64,000 nucleotides of DNA from Ruminococcus sp. (GTDB lineage Bacteria; Bacillota; Clostridia; Oscillospirales; Ruminococcaceae), in the NCBI GenBank assembly GCA_021205185.1, contig JAJPYB010000006.1:1-64000 (forward strand), given 5' to 3'. The first letter of the stretch is position 1, and each line of letters opens with the position of its first letter. Under the pieces are notes generated by a model. It ran no database searches and was not told the origin of the DNA. It saw only the letters and a list, made by a program, of their open reading frames with translations. This document shows positions 1 to 6,347 of this stretch, piece after piece. The position numbers were made by a program, and so were the translations under genes.

Positions 1-7
1 CTGCTTT

Positions 8-16
8 CTCCTTTCT
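8..16 (-). promoter_or_regulatory. Ribosome-binding site of a gene starting off the left edge
   Basis: Read on the minus strand this is AGAAAGGAG, a good Shine-Dalgarno sequence at the very left edge. A minus-strand gene therefore probably starts just outside the window. It lies downstream of the toxin-antitoxin operon terminator. The gene itself cannot be seen. Confidence 0.4.
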
Positions 17-48
17 GTTATTTTTCCTTTCCTTTCATATTTTCAAAA

Positions 49-85
49 ATAAAAAAGCACCGTGCTATCACGATGCTTCTTTTTT
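49..85 (-). terminator. Intrinsic terminator of the toxin-antitoxin operon
   Basis: The stem at 55-78 has arms AAGCACCGTG and CACGATGCTT with one mismatch and a CTAT loop. It is flanked by A-runs and T-runs, so it could terminate in both directions. It lies just after the stop of the Xre gene at 118 and closes the minus-strand operon. Confidence 0.7.
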
Positions 86-117
86 AGTTATTTAATTTTT
101 CCAGCCTTTTGTTAACC

Positions 118-414
118 TTATTCGTCGGCAGATACAATTGATAGTTTGTAGCCTAACGGACTTAAAATTTTGAAAAGAGTGTCAATCTGTGGAGCTGTCC
201 GCATACTTTCAAGCCTTGCTATAGCTGGCTGTTTTACTCCGCTAAGATCTGCAAGATCTCGCTGAGAAAGTCCTTTGGATTCTCTTGCTTCAATAATTTT
301 TCCGATAAGCTCAGTTTCAAATTCAATCTGTGCTCTCTCAGCTATGCTTACTTTACTTGTGTCGCTGATATAGTCCTCGAACGTAGTAAATTTTTCACCA
401 TTGATTTCAATCAT
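118..414 (-). CDS. Xre-family HTH regulator / HigA-like antitoxin
   Basis: A 98-residue protein with a Cro/C1-type helix-turn-helix at about residues 35-90: the segment GLSQRDLADLSGVKQPAIARL is a textbook HTH with Ser, Gln and Arg contact positions. An acidic N-terminal extension of about 30 residues precedes it. Such short Xre proteins act as antitoxins and operon autorepressors of HigBA-type modules, but no HigB-type toxin is adjacent. The gene follows the BrnA-like gene by 4 bp and is the last gene of the minus-strand operon, so it may act as a third component or regulator for BrnT-BrnA. The HTH family is clear; the partner is inferred. Confidence 0.75.
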   Translation of the reverse strand: MIEINGEKFTTFEDYISDTSKVSIAERAQIEFETELIGKIIEARESKGLSQRDLADLSGVKQPAIARLESMRTAPQIDTLFKILSPLGYKLSIVSADE

Positions 415-418
415 AATA

Positions 419-628
419 TCAGTCCCAAGATAGCGACAGCTGTCGATGATTTTTTATGCAATCAGTAAGATACAAATTTATGAGTGTCTGATAGGGTATT
501 TTCTTATCTTTTGACATTGCAACAAAGTAGTCAACAATATCATCTTCAATAATAATGGTATTGTCCGCATTAAGTGCCGCTGCAAATGGATTTCTAATCG
601 CATTTGAAAAATCGTAATTATCTAACAT
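419..628 (-). CDS. BrnA-like antitoxin (ribbon-helix-helix)
   Basis: A 69-residue protein directly after the BrnT-like toxin gene (4 bp gap), the usual toxin-first order of brnTA modules. The C-terminal half, from IIIEDDIVDYF through IPYQTLINLYL, fits the CopG/BrnA type of ribbon-helix-helix fold that binds DNA and neutralises the toxin. An N-terminal DFSNAIRNPFAAAL stretch resembles those in small antitoxins of this type. It should bind BrnT and repress the operon. Identification rests on gene order plus the helical pattern and is less certain than for the toxin. Confidence 0.65.
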   Translation of the reverse strand: MLDNYDFSNAIRNPFAAALNADNTIIIEDDIVDYFVAMSKDKKIPYQTLINLYLTDCIKNHRQLSLSWD

Positions 629-632
629 AGTA

Positions 633-917
633 TCACTCCTTAAAATATGTTTGCTGTTCCCTCTTGTTGGCTTTTCTAGCAGAAATAAGTCTAATCACAG
701 ATTCTGCTTCTCTATAACAATGACAGACAATAAGTAGATTTGCTTGTGTACTCATTCCGAGTATAACAAAGCGTTCTTCTGTTTTTGAATGTTCTGGGTC
801 GGGCATATACAAAGCATTGAAATCAAAGAAAACGGTCTGTGCTTCTTCAAACGAAACTTTGTGTTTCGTTTTGTTTATACTGTTTTTGTTTTCGTCCCAT
901 TCAAATTTGTACTTCAA
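633..917 (-). CDS. BrnT-family ribonuclease toxin
   Basis: A 94-residue protein starting with the BrnT signature FEWDENKNSINKTKHKVSF followed by EEAQTVF, then a central D-P-H-S-E-R region and the C-terminal IRLISARKANKRE. BrnT toxins have a RelE-like fold, cleave RNA and halt translation. Length matches the family at about 90-100 residues. The start has a GAAAGGAG ribosome site on the minus strand. The gene lies 26 bp after a DinJ-type antitoxin gene and 4 bp before the BrnA-like gene, so it sits between two antitoxins of different families. Confidence 0.85.
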   Translation of the reverse strand: MKYKFEWDENKNSINKTKHKVSFEEAQTVFFDFNALYMPDPEHSKTEERFVILGMSTQANLLIVCHCYREAESVIRLISARKANKREQQTYFKE

Positions 918-943
918 AAGTAAGTTTCTCCTTTCTGATCCTT

Positions 944-1207
944 TTACTCTTCTATTAACTCGTGTTCTACTAATGGTCTGTTTCCGCTTTCAACACCATC
1001 AATAATTTTAGTAAGGTAACGATTGTCTTTATCAGAAGGAAGTGGTTCAGCAGTAATTTCAAATGGAATACGATGTTCTCTACTAACTTTTGTCAAAAAG
1101 ATTGACATAGCTGTTGATATAGTAAGGCCCATTTCATTTAATGTGTTTTCTGCTTCACGTTTCACATTTTCATCAATGCGAAAACTAACTTGTGTTGTAT
1201 TTGCCAT
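944..1207 (-). CDS. dinJ: RelB/DinJ-family antitoxin without an adjacent cognate toxin
   Basis: An 87-residue protein. The ATG at 1207 was chosen because GAAAGGAG lies about 5 nt upstream; the longer reading frame starts inside the promoter. The N-terminal VSFRIDENVKREAENTLNEM and the following GLTISTAMSIFL form the ribbon-helix-helix of RelB/DinJ antitoxins, and SREHRIPFEI is the usual conserved C-terminal half. Its normal partner would be a YafQ, RelE or YoeB toxin gene just downstream, but the next gene encodes a BrnT-type toxin. It may be an orphan, or it may control the YoeB gene upstream. Confidence 0.85.
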   Translation of the reverse strand: MANTTQVSFRIDENVKREAENTLNEMGLTISTAMSIFLTKVSREHRIPFEITAEPLPSDKDNRYLTKIIDGVESGNRPLVEHELIEE

Positions 1208-1229
1208 AATATCAACTCCTTTCGATATT

Positions 1230-1258
1230 ATTGTATCACATTTGACGTTGATTGTCAA
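1230..1258 (-). promoter_or_regulatory. SigA-type promoter of the dinJ-brnTA operon
   Basis: On the minus strand TTGACA (1258-1253) and TACAAT (1235-1230) are separated by exactly 17 nt. It lies about 25 nt upstream of the dinJ start. The sequence around the -35, AATGCTTGACA, is repeated at the promoter of the second dinJ cassette near 11.07 kb, suggesting common ancestry of the two control regions. Confidence 0.75.
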
Positions 1259-1303
1259 GCATTTGAACGGTATTTTATCACTCAATCGGCTTAGGAATGT
1301 TAA

Positions 1304-1570
1304 CTACACCCGTTCGTAATGTGACCACATACTAATGACCTTGACAATTTTCTCGTTCTCTATAACCTCATACACAAGTCTATGCTTTATGTTGATGCGT
1401 CTGGAATACAAGCCCTGCAAATTGCCTACCAATTTCTCGTATGGAGGCGGATTTTGAAATGGATTGTTCTTAATGACTTCGATTAGTAATTTCGCAGTAT
1501 CAGACAAATGAGCAGCCTTCAGCTTTTGAATGTCTTTAACTGCTGTTTTTGTAAAAACTACCTTGTACAT
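1304..1570 (-). CDS. yoeB: YoeB-type mRNA interferase toxin
   Basis: An 88-residue Txe/YoeB toxin. The C-terminal half carries the family pattern PPPYEKLVGNLQGLYSRRIN, then HRLVYEV and a terminal MWSHYERV, which holds the catalytic His-Tyr pair of YoeB. YoeB cuts mRNA in the ribosomal A site. The start overlaps the stop of yefM by one base (TAATG), so the two are translationally coupled, as is usual for this module. Length and residues look intact and active. Confidence 0.92.
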   Translation of the reverse strand: MYKVVFTKTAVKDIQKLKAAHLSDTAKLLIEVIKNNPFQNPPPYEKLVGNLQGLYSRRINIKHRLVYEVIENEKIVKVISMWSHYERV

Positions 1571-1818
1571 TACCAGTCTACCTCATCAGCCAAAATACAT
1601 TCCGATACAGGTGTGTTTTTTCCATCCAAAAGCTTCTTTTCCATATTTGGAATAGATGTCAAGTAAAGAGTTTCCATAAGTCCGTTGTAATCATCTTCGC
1701 TAAGAAGTACAGCCGAACCATCTTTTGTACTTATACTCACAGGCTCGTTGAAACAAATTGTATTCTTTAGAATGTTGTAAAGGTCCTTGCGGAAATTTGT
1801 TGCATTTGTGTTTGTCAT
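1570..1818 (-). CDS. yefM: YefM/Phd-family antitoxin
   Basis: An 82-residue antitoxin upstream of yoeB. The N-terminal FRKDLYNILKNTICFNEPVS, then a KDGSAVLLSEDDYNGLMETLYL segment, matches the Phd/YefM fold that dimerises and binds operator DNA. The acidic C-terminus (ILADEVDW) is the flexible toxin-binding tail. It is coupled to yoeB by a one-base overlap. A promoter with a palindrome in its spacer lies directly upstream, consistent with conditional autorepression by the YefM-YoeB complex. Confidence 0.88.
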   Translation of the reverse strand: MTNTNATNFRKDLYNILKNTICFNEPVSISTKDGSAVLLSEDDYNGLMETLYLTSIPNMEKKLLDGKNTPVSECILADEVDW

Positions 1819-1837
1819 AAATAATCACCTCTTTAGT

Positions 1838-1866
1838 ATTATAGCATACGTTTTAACGTACGTCAA
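1838..1866 (-). promoter_or_regulatory. yefM-yoeB promoter with palindromic operator
   Basis: On the minus strand TTGACG (1866-1861) and TATAAT (1843-1838) are 17 nt apart. The spacer contains the perfect 14-nt palindrome TACGTTTTAACGTA at 1847-1860. Binding there would block RNA polymerase. YefM-YoeB complexes are known to bind short palindromes overlapping their own promoter, so this is the probable operator. Confidence 0.75.
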
Positions 1867-1916
1867 GCAAGTATGAAAATATTTTTTTCTTGTTATGTCA
1901 CTATTATTATATTATG

Positions 1917-2477
1917 CTACCCCAACGTAATCCCGTGTTCATTCTCATAACGTCGCTTAGCAACCTGAGCGTTAAAGTCTGATTCAAACTGCGACAGTAT
2001 TTTGTTGGTATGTATTTCCTGCTGAATTTGCACGTGACGAATAACCGACATTGCCGACATAGATTGTTGCCTGATACGAGGTCTGATCATTGGAGCTTTT
2101 TTACGTGATCTACTCGGTTTTTTATATCCACTCTTCTTGATATATTCTTCATAGTGAGTCATATCACCGCTTCTACGATAAAGGTTGGCAAGGAGAAACT
2201 GTGCTCGCCTATCATCGTCTTCATCAGCAGCACTGTGTAACCAATTGAATGCTTTGTTTATATTTTCATCATTTTCCGACGACATATACAATTCGCCAAG
2301 AAGAGTCTTAGCCTGTGTTAGTCCACTCTCCGCACTTTGCAAGAGGTACTGTTCTGCTTTATCAAAGTTGTCAGCATCAGCGTAAATTTTACCTAAGTTA
2401 TATTGAGCGTATTGGTTTTCACTATTTGCATCTGTTGGTCGTATTCTTGAAAACGCCTTGAGTGATAACGAAATCAT
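1917..2477 (-). pseudogene. Sel1/TPR-repeat fragment, possible relaxase C-terminus
   Basis: A 186-residue frame with Sel1-like repeats at about residues 22-115 (YAQYNLGKIY, then AEQYLLQSAESG, then AKTLLGELY), followed by a very basic tail rich in Arg, Lys and Gln. Sel1 repeats followed by such a basic tail are known at the C-terminus of MobP/MobL relaxases of Firmicute mobile elements. The ATG at 2477 has no Shine-Dalgarno sequence and a stop lies two codons upstream, so the frame begins abruptly. I read it as the surviving end of a mobilisation gene beside the toxin-antitoxin genes. It could instead be a small stand-alone Sel1 protein. Confidence 0.5.
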
Positions 2478-2510
2478 TAAACGCTATTTGTAAGGAAATT
2501 ATTGAAAGAT

Positions 2511-2543
2511 AACCGGAGCAAGCTATATCAGCTTGCTCCGGTT
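2511..2543. terminator. Strong hairpin between the sirtuin gene and the Sel1 fragment
   Basis: Perfect 14-bp stem AACCGGAGCAAGCT with its complement around an ATATC loop. A T-rich tail (GTTTGTTTTTTC) follows on the plus strand, with A-rich sequence on the other side. It would end sirtuin-operon transcripts less well than plus-strand ones, and it marks the border between the operon and the mobile-element remnant. Confidence 0.6.
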
Positions 2544-2556
2544 TGTTTTTTCTTCT

Positions 2557-3426
2557 CTACAAAAGGCTTGTCAGTACCTTGCCGATGTCGGCGTTTATGC
2601 AAATCGACCTGTCGGCAATTTCTCTTGCTGTAAACGCTTCGCCAAAATTAACGCAGCAATAGGTAGCCTTTGAAATTTTAGCGGTCATTCTCCAGAACGG
2701 ATATTTGATAATTACAGGTGTGTTTCCGCCAACGCCAAGCTCCAAAAGCAAAATGCGCAAGCCTTCGTGTCGGCGTACAAAATCATTGTACCTCTCGGCT
2801 GCCGCATACCAACCTTCAACCTGAACGAATGTGTCGTCGCACCTCAGATTCATTGTAAGCGGCTTGCCACAAACAGGGCATACTGGCAGCAATTCGGTCG
2901 GAATTTTCATATCCTTTTGTTTTTCTACCATTTTGCGAACGCTCGCTTCGTTGTTATAGGTCTTGTTGTGGCAGGCTGCAAAACATTGCCACAAGCCGTA
3001 ATCGCCCTGAGTATAGAAGAGCCGCTTCTTGTCGAAGCCAGCCTTTTGAAACTGGTGGTCAACATTCGTTGTCAGAACAAAATAGTCCTTGTTTTCAACG
3101 ATTTTCAAAAGGTCGCTGTAAGGCTTTCCGACAGGATTGTCATAGCGATTTATTAAAATATGCCTTGACCACCACGCCCAGTATTCCTCAAGGCTTTCAA
3201 ACGGATAAAAGCCGCCTGCATACATATCCGTAATTCCGTACTTCTCGTGGAAGTCTGAAAAATACTTTTCAAAGCGTTCGCCGCTATACGAAAAGCCGGC
3301 AGCAGCCGATAAGCCTGCTCCTGCGCCAATTAAAATGGCATCGGCAGCTTCTATCTCGCTTTTCAGTCTTTTAATCTGCTGCGAGTAGCCTTCTGTATAT
3401 GTCATAGTCGGTTTGCTTAAAAACAT
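2557..3426 (-). CDS. Class M sirtuin (SirTM), NAD-dependent protein ADP-ribosyltransferase
   Basis: A 289-residue Rossmann sirtuin. The NAD loop GAGAGLSAAAGF is at residues 34-45, TTNVDHQF at 119-126 and a four-Cys zinc ribbon at C148, C152, C183 and C186. The position of the usual catalytic His (HG) reads TQGD, with Gln at about residue 140. That substitution is characteristic of SirTM enzymes, which ADP-ribosylate proteins rather than deacylate them. The ATG at 3426 has GAGGTG 7 nt upstream and overlaps the end of the macrodomain gene by 56 nt. SirTM and macrodomain genes are known partners that add and remove ADP-ribose. The lipoyl-carrier GcvH-L and LplA2 genes found with them in Staphylococcus and Streptococcus are not nearby. 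Confidence 0.88.
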   Translation of the reverse strand: MFLSKPTMTYTEGYSQQIKRLKSEIEAADAILIGAGAGLSAAAGFSYSGERFEKYFSDFHEKYGITDMYAGGFYPFESLEEYWAWWSRHILINRYDNPVGKPYSDLLKIVENKDYFVLTTNVDHQFQKAGFDKKRLFYTQGDYGLWQCFAACHNKTYNNEASVRKMVEKQKDMKIPTELLPVCPVCGKPLTMNLRCDDTFVQVEGWYAAAERYNDFVRRHEGLRILLLELGVGGNTPVIIKYPFWRMTAKISKATYCCVNFGEAFTAREIADRSICINADIGKVLTSLL

Positions 3427-4150
3427 TGAAAATCACCTCAATTTCGCTGTGCGTCTGCGCTTTATATTCCTTTACTGTCTGTATTGCAATCTCCGCCGCC
3501 CTGTCGTTCGGAAAATGAAATTCGCCTGTTGAAATGCAGCAAAACGCTACGCTTTTAATTTCTTTCTCGTCGGCAAGCTTCAGGCAGGACAGATAGCAGG
3601 AGCGAAGTTTACTTTCGTCGTGATTTGTAAGTCGCCCGTGTACAATCGGACCTACTGTGTGCAGAACATATTTGCAAGGGAGATTATACGCGTTTGTTAT
3701 TTTAGTCTTTCCAGTTGATTCTTCATACCCTTGCCTTGACATAATTTTTGCGCATTCCTGCCTTAGCTCCACTCCCGAAAAGGTGTGGATTGCATTATCT
3801 ATACAGCCGTGATTCGGGCAAAAGCAGCCGAGCATCTGACTGTTAGCGGCATTTACAATAGCGTCACAAGCAAGCGTTGTTATATCGCCCTTCCACAAAT
3901 ATATACCCTGCTCTATCGGCTGTAAGGTATCAAGGGTAGTTATCCCCTTTTGTCTTGTTTCCTCCTGCAGATAAGCGTCCTGAATTTCTAAAAATTCATC
4001 GCTTGCTGGTTTTGGAGGTCGAATATTAAAAAGCGAACGTAGCAGAGCTTTCTGCGCTTGCTCGTCAGCTGGAATTTCTATATCGTGATATTGCGGCTGC
4101 TGTTTCAGCAGAGCCGCTATCAGGTATTTTCTTCTTTCTTCTTGCGTCAT
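3371..4150 (-). CDS. Zinc-dependent macrodomain ADP-ribosyl hydrolase
   Basis: A 259-residue protein with a helical N-terminal extension of about 80 residues and a macrodomain from about residue 85. Key elements are WKGDITTLACDAIVNAANS, the Cys/His cluster GCFCPNHGCID (about 108-118) that binds zinc in the Zn-macro family, and HTVGP followed by CCISTGEFHFP. It should remove ADP-ribose from proteins modified by the adjacent SirTM. The ATG at 4150 was chosen because it follows the upstream stop by 2 nt and has AGAGGT at the right distance. An upstream TTG in the same frame would run into the preceding gene. The 3' end overlaps the sirtuin start. Confidence 0.88.
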   Translation of the reverse strand: MTQEERRKYLIAALLKQQPQYHDIEIPADEQAQKALLRSLFNIRPPKPASDEFLEIQDAYLQEETRQKGITTLDTLQPIEQGIYLWKGDITTLACDAIVNAANSQMLGCFCPNHGCIDNAIHTFSGVELRQECAKIMSRQGYEESTGKTKITNAYNLPCKYVLHTVGPIVHGRLTNHDESKLRSCYLSCLKLADEKEIKSVAFCCISTGEFHFPNDRAAEIAIQTVKEYKAQTHSEIEVIFNVFKQTDYDIYRRLLAAD

Positions 4151-4152
4151 TT

Positions 4153-4776
4153 TTAACCTCTTTTTACGACTGCCTTTTGTGGACAAGCTTCAAAGCAATT
4201 TCCACAACGCAGACAATTTTCTTGTAAAATCACAGCAGGTGTAGTGTTAAAATCAATACAGCCTTGCGGGCATACTGCTTCGCACGTTCTGCAACCTATA
4301 CACTCGTTTGCAATCTCATATCCCTGCTCTTTTTCTTTATAGCTTTCTATCGTAAAGGAGCTTCGCTCAATCGGCTTTTTTGAAAGGTCAAACCATTCGC
4401 CGTTTCCCTCGTAAAGCTGAAATACGACAAGCGCCTGCCTAGAGGCTTCGGTAGGATAGATTTCCTTCATATACGGATTTTTTAAAATCAGACGTTCTAG
4501 TCTTGCAGAGTCCGTTTCCCGTACCCTTCCCCTGACGGAAACCGCTACGCAGGATAATGTATCCTTGCCATTCATTCCCGTCAGCGAAATATATCCTCTT
4601 TTCTTAAGACGTTCGTAAAAGCTTTTGCCCTTTGCCGTCAGAAAATAAAGTCCGTCCTCATCACTATCCATTATATCAATAGCACAAGTAATTGGCAAGC
4701 CGTTATCATCAACCGTCGCTACAACGACAGAGTGTATTTCCTTTTCCAGATATGTCAATGCTTTTTTCGTTTCCAT
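4153..4776 (-). CDS. PNPOx-like flavin-binding protein fused to a 2x[4Fe-4S] ferredoxin
   Basis: A 207-residue two-domain protein. Residues 1-145 resemble the pyridoxamine-phosphate-oxidase split barrel, which binds FMN or a related cofactor (VVVATVDDNGLPITCAIDIM, then a GKSFYERLKKRGYISLTG strand). Residues 150-207 hold two cluster motifs, CIGCRTCEAVCP and CLRCGNCFEACP. The likely role is electron transfer from a bound flavin. It is the first gene of the operon with the macrodomain and SirTM genes, spaced 2 nt from the former, which suggests redox control of, or a redox target for, that ADP-ribosylation system. The substrate is unknown. Confidence 0.8.
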   Translation of the reverse strand: METKKALTYLEKEIHSVVVATVDDNGLPITCAIDIMDSDEDGLYFLTAKGKSFYERLKKRGYISLTGMNGKDTLSCVAVSVRGRVRETDSARLERLILKNPYMKEIYPTEASRQALVVFQLYEGNGEWFDLSKKPIERSSFTIESYKEKEQGYEIANECIGCRTCEAVCPQGCIDFNTTPAVILQENCLRCGNCFEACPQKAVVKRG

Positions 4777-4804
4777 TTAAATTTACCCTTATTCCATATC
4801 AGTA

Positions 4805-4834
4805 AAACAGGGCTGCCGCTTTCGACAGCCCTAC
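4805..4834 (-). terminator. Terminator after the metallo-beta-lactamase-like gene
   Basis: Stem AGGGCTGTCG / CGGCAGCCCT (one mismatch) with an AAAG loop, followed on the minus strand by GTTTTACT. It separates the 4850-5641 gene from the sirtuin operon. Confidence 0.7.
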
Positions 4835-4849
4835 AATCTTATACAATGA

Positions 4850-5641
4850 TTATGCGAAGAAAAAGCCTGCCGTCATATCCAGATAATTTCCACCGCTGTA
4901 TTCCGAATACTGCTTTTGTACTTCCGCCTTGAAGCCTTCTGCATCTGTGCAGTCAGCTGCAATCTTCTTTAAATTTTCAAGATAATCAATCTTCGTCTGT
5001 GCGTCCTTCAGATCCTCTGGGGTATAGTGAGATGTAAGAATCAGATCATAGTTCTTTTCAATGTAGCTGCGAAGCTCTGCAATTATTGCATCGGCATGAC
5101 CTGCACCTGCAACGATAGAGTGGCAGTCGTGTCCGAGCATATGAGTGTAAACTGCGTTGATTTCAGGAATTTCTACATCAAAAGCGTCGGCTGTCTGCTT
5201 TATTACAAAATCAATGCCACCGATTGTTACCTTGCCTGGCTCAATTACATTTGTGATCTTGTGAACTGATGGGTCAAAGATTTCTCCGAATGCACCAGTA
5301 AAGTTGTTGATCAGATCCTTACCGCCGCCGTTTTCAGAATATTCTACTGCATTCTGTGTAGCGTACTTTGCAACATCAGGAAGAAATGTCGCTCCCGCTC
5401 CGTGATAAGCAACGAGCATTCCCTCTACTTGCAAATCCTTGAGGTATTCGATCAGTTCGCTGATGTTATCGTAAAAGCAAGGCGACTCAATAATAACAGC
5501 CTTTCCGTTTTTCTCAACGACAAAAACCTCATCATCAATAAAATCATTTGTCTTAAATGCGTGCAGCTTTACGCCGCCAAAATCATAAACATTCATTTTG
5601 CCTTTAGCGAGTTTTACTGTTGTGTAAGTATTCTTGTTCAT
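4850..5641 (-). CDS. Degenerate metallo-beta-lactamase-fold protein
   Basis: A 263-residue protein whose order of strands and helices fits the MBL fold: VFVVEKNGKAVIIESP, then NISELIEYLKDL, then GMLVAYHGAGATFLPDVAKYA. The metal motif HxHxDH is replaced by AYHGAG, so the usual dinuclear site is broken. Later His residues (TSHYTPED, HMLGHDCHS) remain. It may be a binding protein or use another metal geometry. The start has AGGAGG upstream. It is divergent from an HxlR regulator, with a good promoter and two operator-like repeats between them, so it is probably the target of that regulator. The substrate cannot be predicted. Confidence 0.6.
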   Translation of the reverse strand: MNKNTYTTVKLAKGKMNVYDFGGVKLHAFKTNDFIDDEVFVVEKNGKAVIIESPCFYDNISELIEYLKDLQVEGMLVAYHGAGATFLPDVAKYATQNAVEYSENGGGKDLINNFTGAFGEIFDPSVHKITNVIEPGKVTIGGIDFVIKQTADAFDVEIPEINAVYTHMLGHDCHSIVAGAGHADAIIAELRSYIEKNYDLILTSHYTPEDLKDAQTKIDYLENLKKIAADCTDAEGFKAEVQKQYSEYSGGNYLDMTAGFFFA

Positions 5642-5716
5642 AGTGATAGCCTCCTGAGCATTTAATATTTTGTGTTTTCGAGCTTTACAGCGGCCGTCTG
5701 TTCAGCTTCTGTATAT

Positions 5717-5745
5717 AGTATACACAAGCAAGTTTCTTTTGTAAA
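5717..5745 (-). promoter_or_regulatory. Promoter of the MBL-fold gene
   Basis: On the minus strand TTTACA (5745-5740) and TATACT (5722-5717) are 17 nt apart, about 75 nt before the start codon. Two 21-nt repeats begin 20 nt upstream of the -35, the position expected for an activator site. Confidence 0.65.
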
Positions 5746-5764
5746 GTAAGCACTTTTTTGTGGT

Positions 5765-5810
5765 GTAGTTACCAAATGGAAACTATTGGGTGGTTACTGA
5801 AACGAAACCA
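5765..5810. repeat. Two tandem 21-nt operator-like repeats (putative HxlR sites)
   Basis: Copies at 5765-5785 and 5790-5810 match at 15 of 21 positions with a 25-nt period. Both contain GTTAC and GAAAC separated by 6-7 nt, an imperfect dyad. They lie in the divergent intergenic region just upstream of the MBL-gene -35. HxlR dimers bind paired dyads in such positions, so these are the best candidate sites for the regulator at 5975. Confidence 0.5.
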
Positions 5811-5842
5811 TTGCGAAAAATCGCCGTTTGAGCGGCTTTTAC

Positions 5843-5877
5843 GGCTGAGAAAAATTTTTTAAAAATTTTTCTCAGCC
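5843..5877. repeat. 35-nt perfect palindrome
   Basis: Arms of 17 nt (GGCTGAGAAAAATTTTT and its exact complement) flank a single T at 5860. It lies 21 nt upstream of the hxlR -35 box. GC-rich ends around an A/T core would extrude as a cruciform or fold as an RNA hairpin. It may be an operator, an insulator or the relic of an inserted element. Confidence 0.85.
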
Positions 5878-5898
5878 TGGTAGTTTCAATCGGAAATC

Positions 5899-5927
5899 TT
5901 GACAATTTAAAGGCTGTGCTGTATAAT
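5899..5927 (+). promoter_or_regulatory. Consensus SigA promoter of the HxlR gene
   Basis: TTGACA (5899-5904) and TATAAT (5922-5927) with a 17-nt spacer, a perfect match to the housekeeping consensus. The start codon follows 47 nt later with GGAGGT at 5960-5965. Confidence 0.85.
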
Positions 5928-5974
5928 GAGCTTGTAAATTTCTTTTTGAAACCATTAACGGAGGTATCTGTAAA

Positions 5975-6307
5975 ATGTCTGAAATCAAAGCTGACGAGCT
6001 TCCTGCGTGTCCTGTTGAAACCACGCTTACTCTTATCGGCGACAAGTGGAAGGTTCTTATTCTCCGCGACCTTTTAACCGGAACCAAACGCTTTGGCGAG
6101 CTTAAAAAATCCGTCGGAAATGTTTCGCAAAAGGTGCTGACAGCACAGCTTCGTGCAATGGAAATCAGCGGACTTGTAAACCGCAAGGTATATGCAGAGG
6201 TTCCGCCGAGGGTAGAATATTCACTGACCGAATTAGGACAAAGCCTTAAGCCTATTCTTGACGCTATGTGGGACTGGGGCGAAGGATATAAAGCTTCATT
6301 GAAGTAA
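5975..6307 (+). CDS. HxlR-family winged-helix regulator
   Basis: A 110-residue HxlR/YodB-type protein. The N-terminal CPVETTL carries the conserved Cys (C12) that senses thiol-reactive or oxidative stress in YodB and HypR. The helix region LIGDKWKVLILRDLLTG and the wing with MEISGLVNRKVYAEVPPRVEYSLT are typical. It should bind DNA as a dimer and control the divergent MBL-fold gene. Whether it activates or represses is not visible. The repeats upstream of the target's -35 suggest activation. Confidence 0.88.
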   Translation: MSEIKADELPACPVETTLTLIGDKWKVLILRDLLTGTKRFGELKKSVGNVSQKVLTAQLRAMEISGLVNRKVYAEVPPRVEYSLTELGQSLKPILDAMWDWGEGYKASLK

Positions 6308-6312
6308 AAGCA

Positions 6313-6347
6313 ATCCCCGACAAGCAAAAATGCCTGTCGGGGATATT
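6313..6347. terminator. Convergent terminator between hxlR and radA
   Basis: Stem ATCCCCGACA (6313-6322) / TGTCGGGGAT (6335-6344), 10 bp, then ATATTTTAT on the plus strand and TTGCTTTTAC on the minus strand. It sits between the converging hxlR and radA genes and can serve both. Confidence 0.75.

Noticed and set aside
4151-4186. Longer start of the macrodomain protein (TTG at 4186)
   Set aside because: The ATG at 4150 lies 2 nt after the previous stop with AGAGGT at proper spacing.
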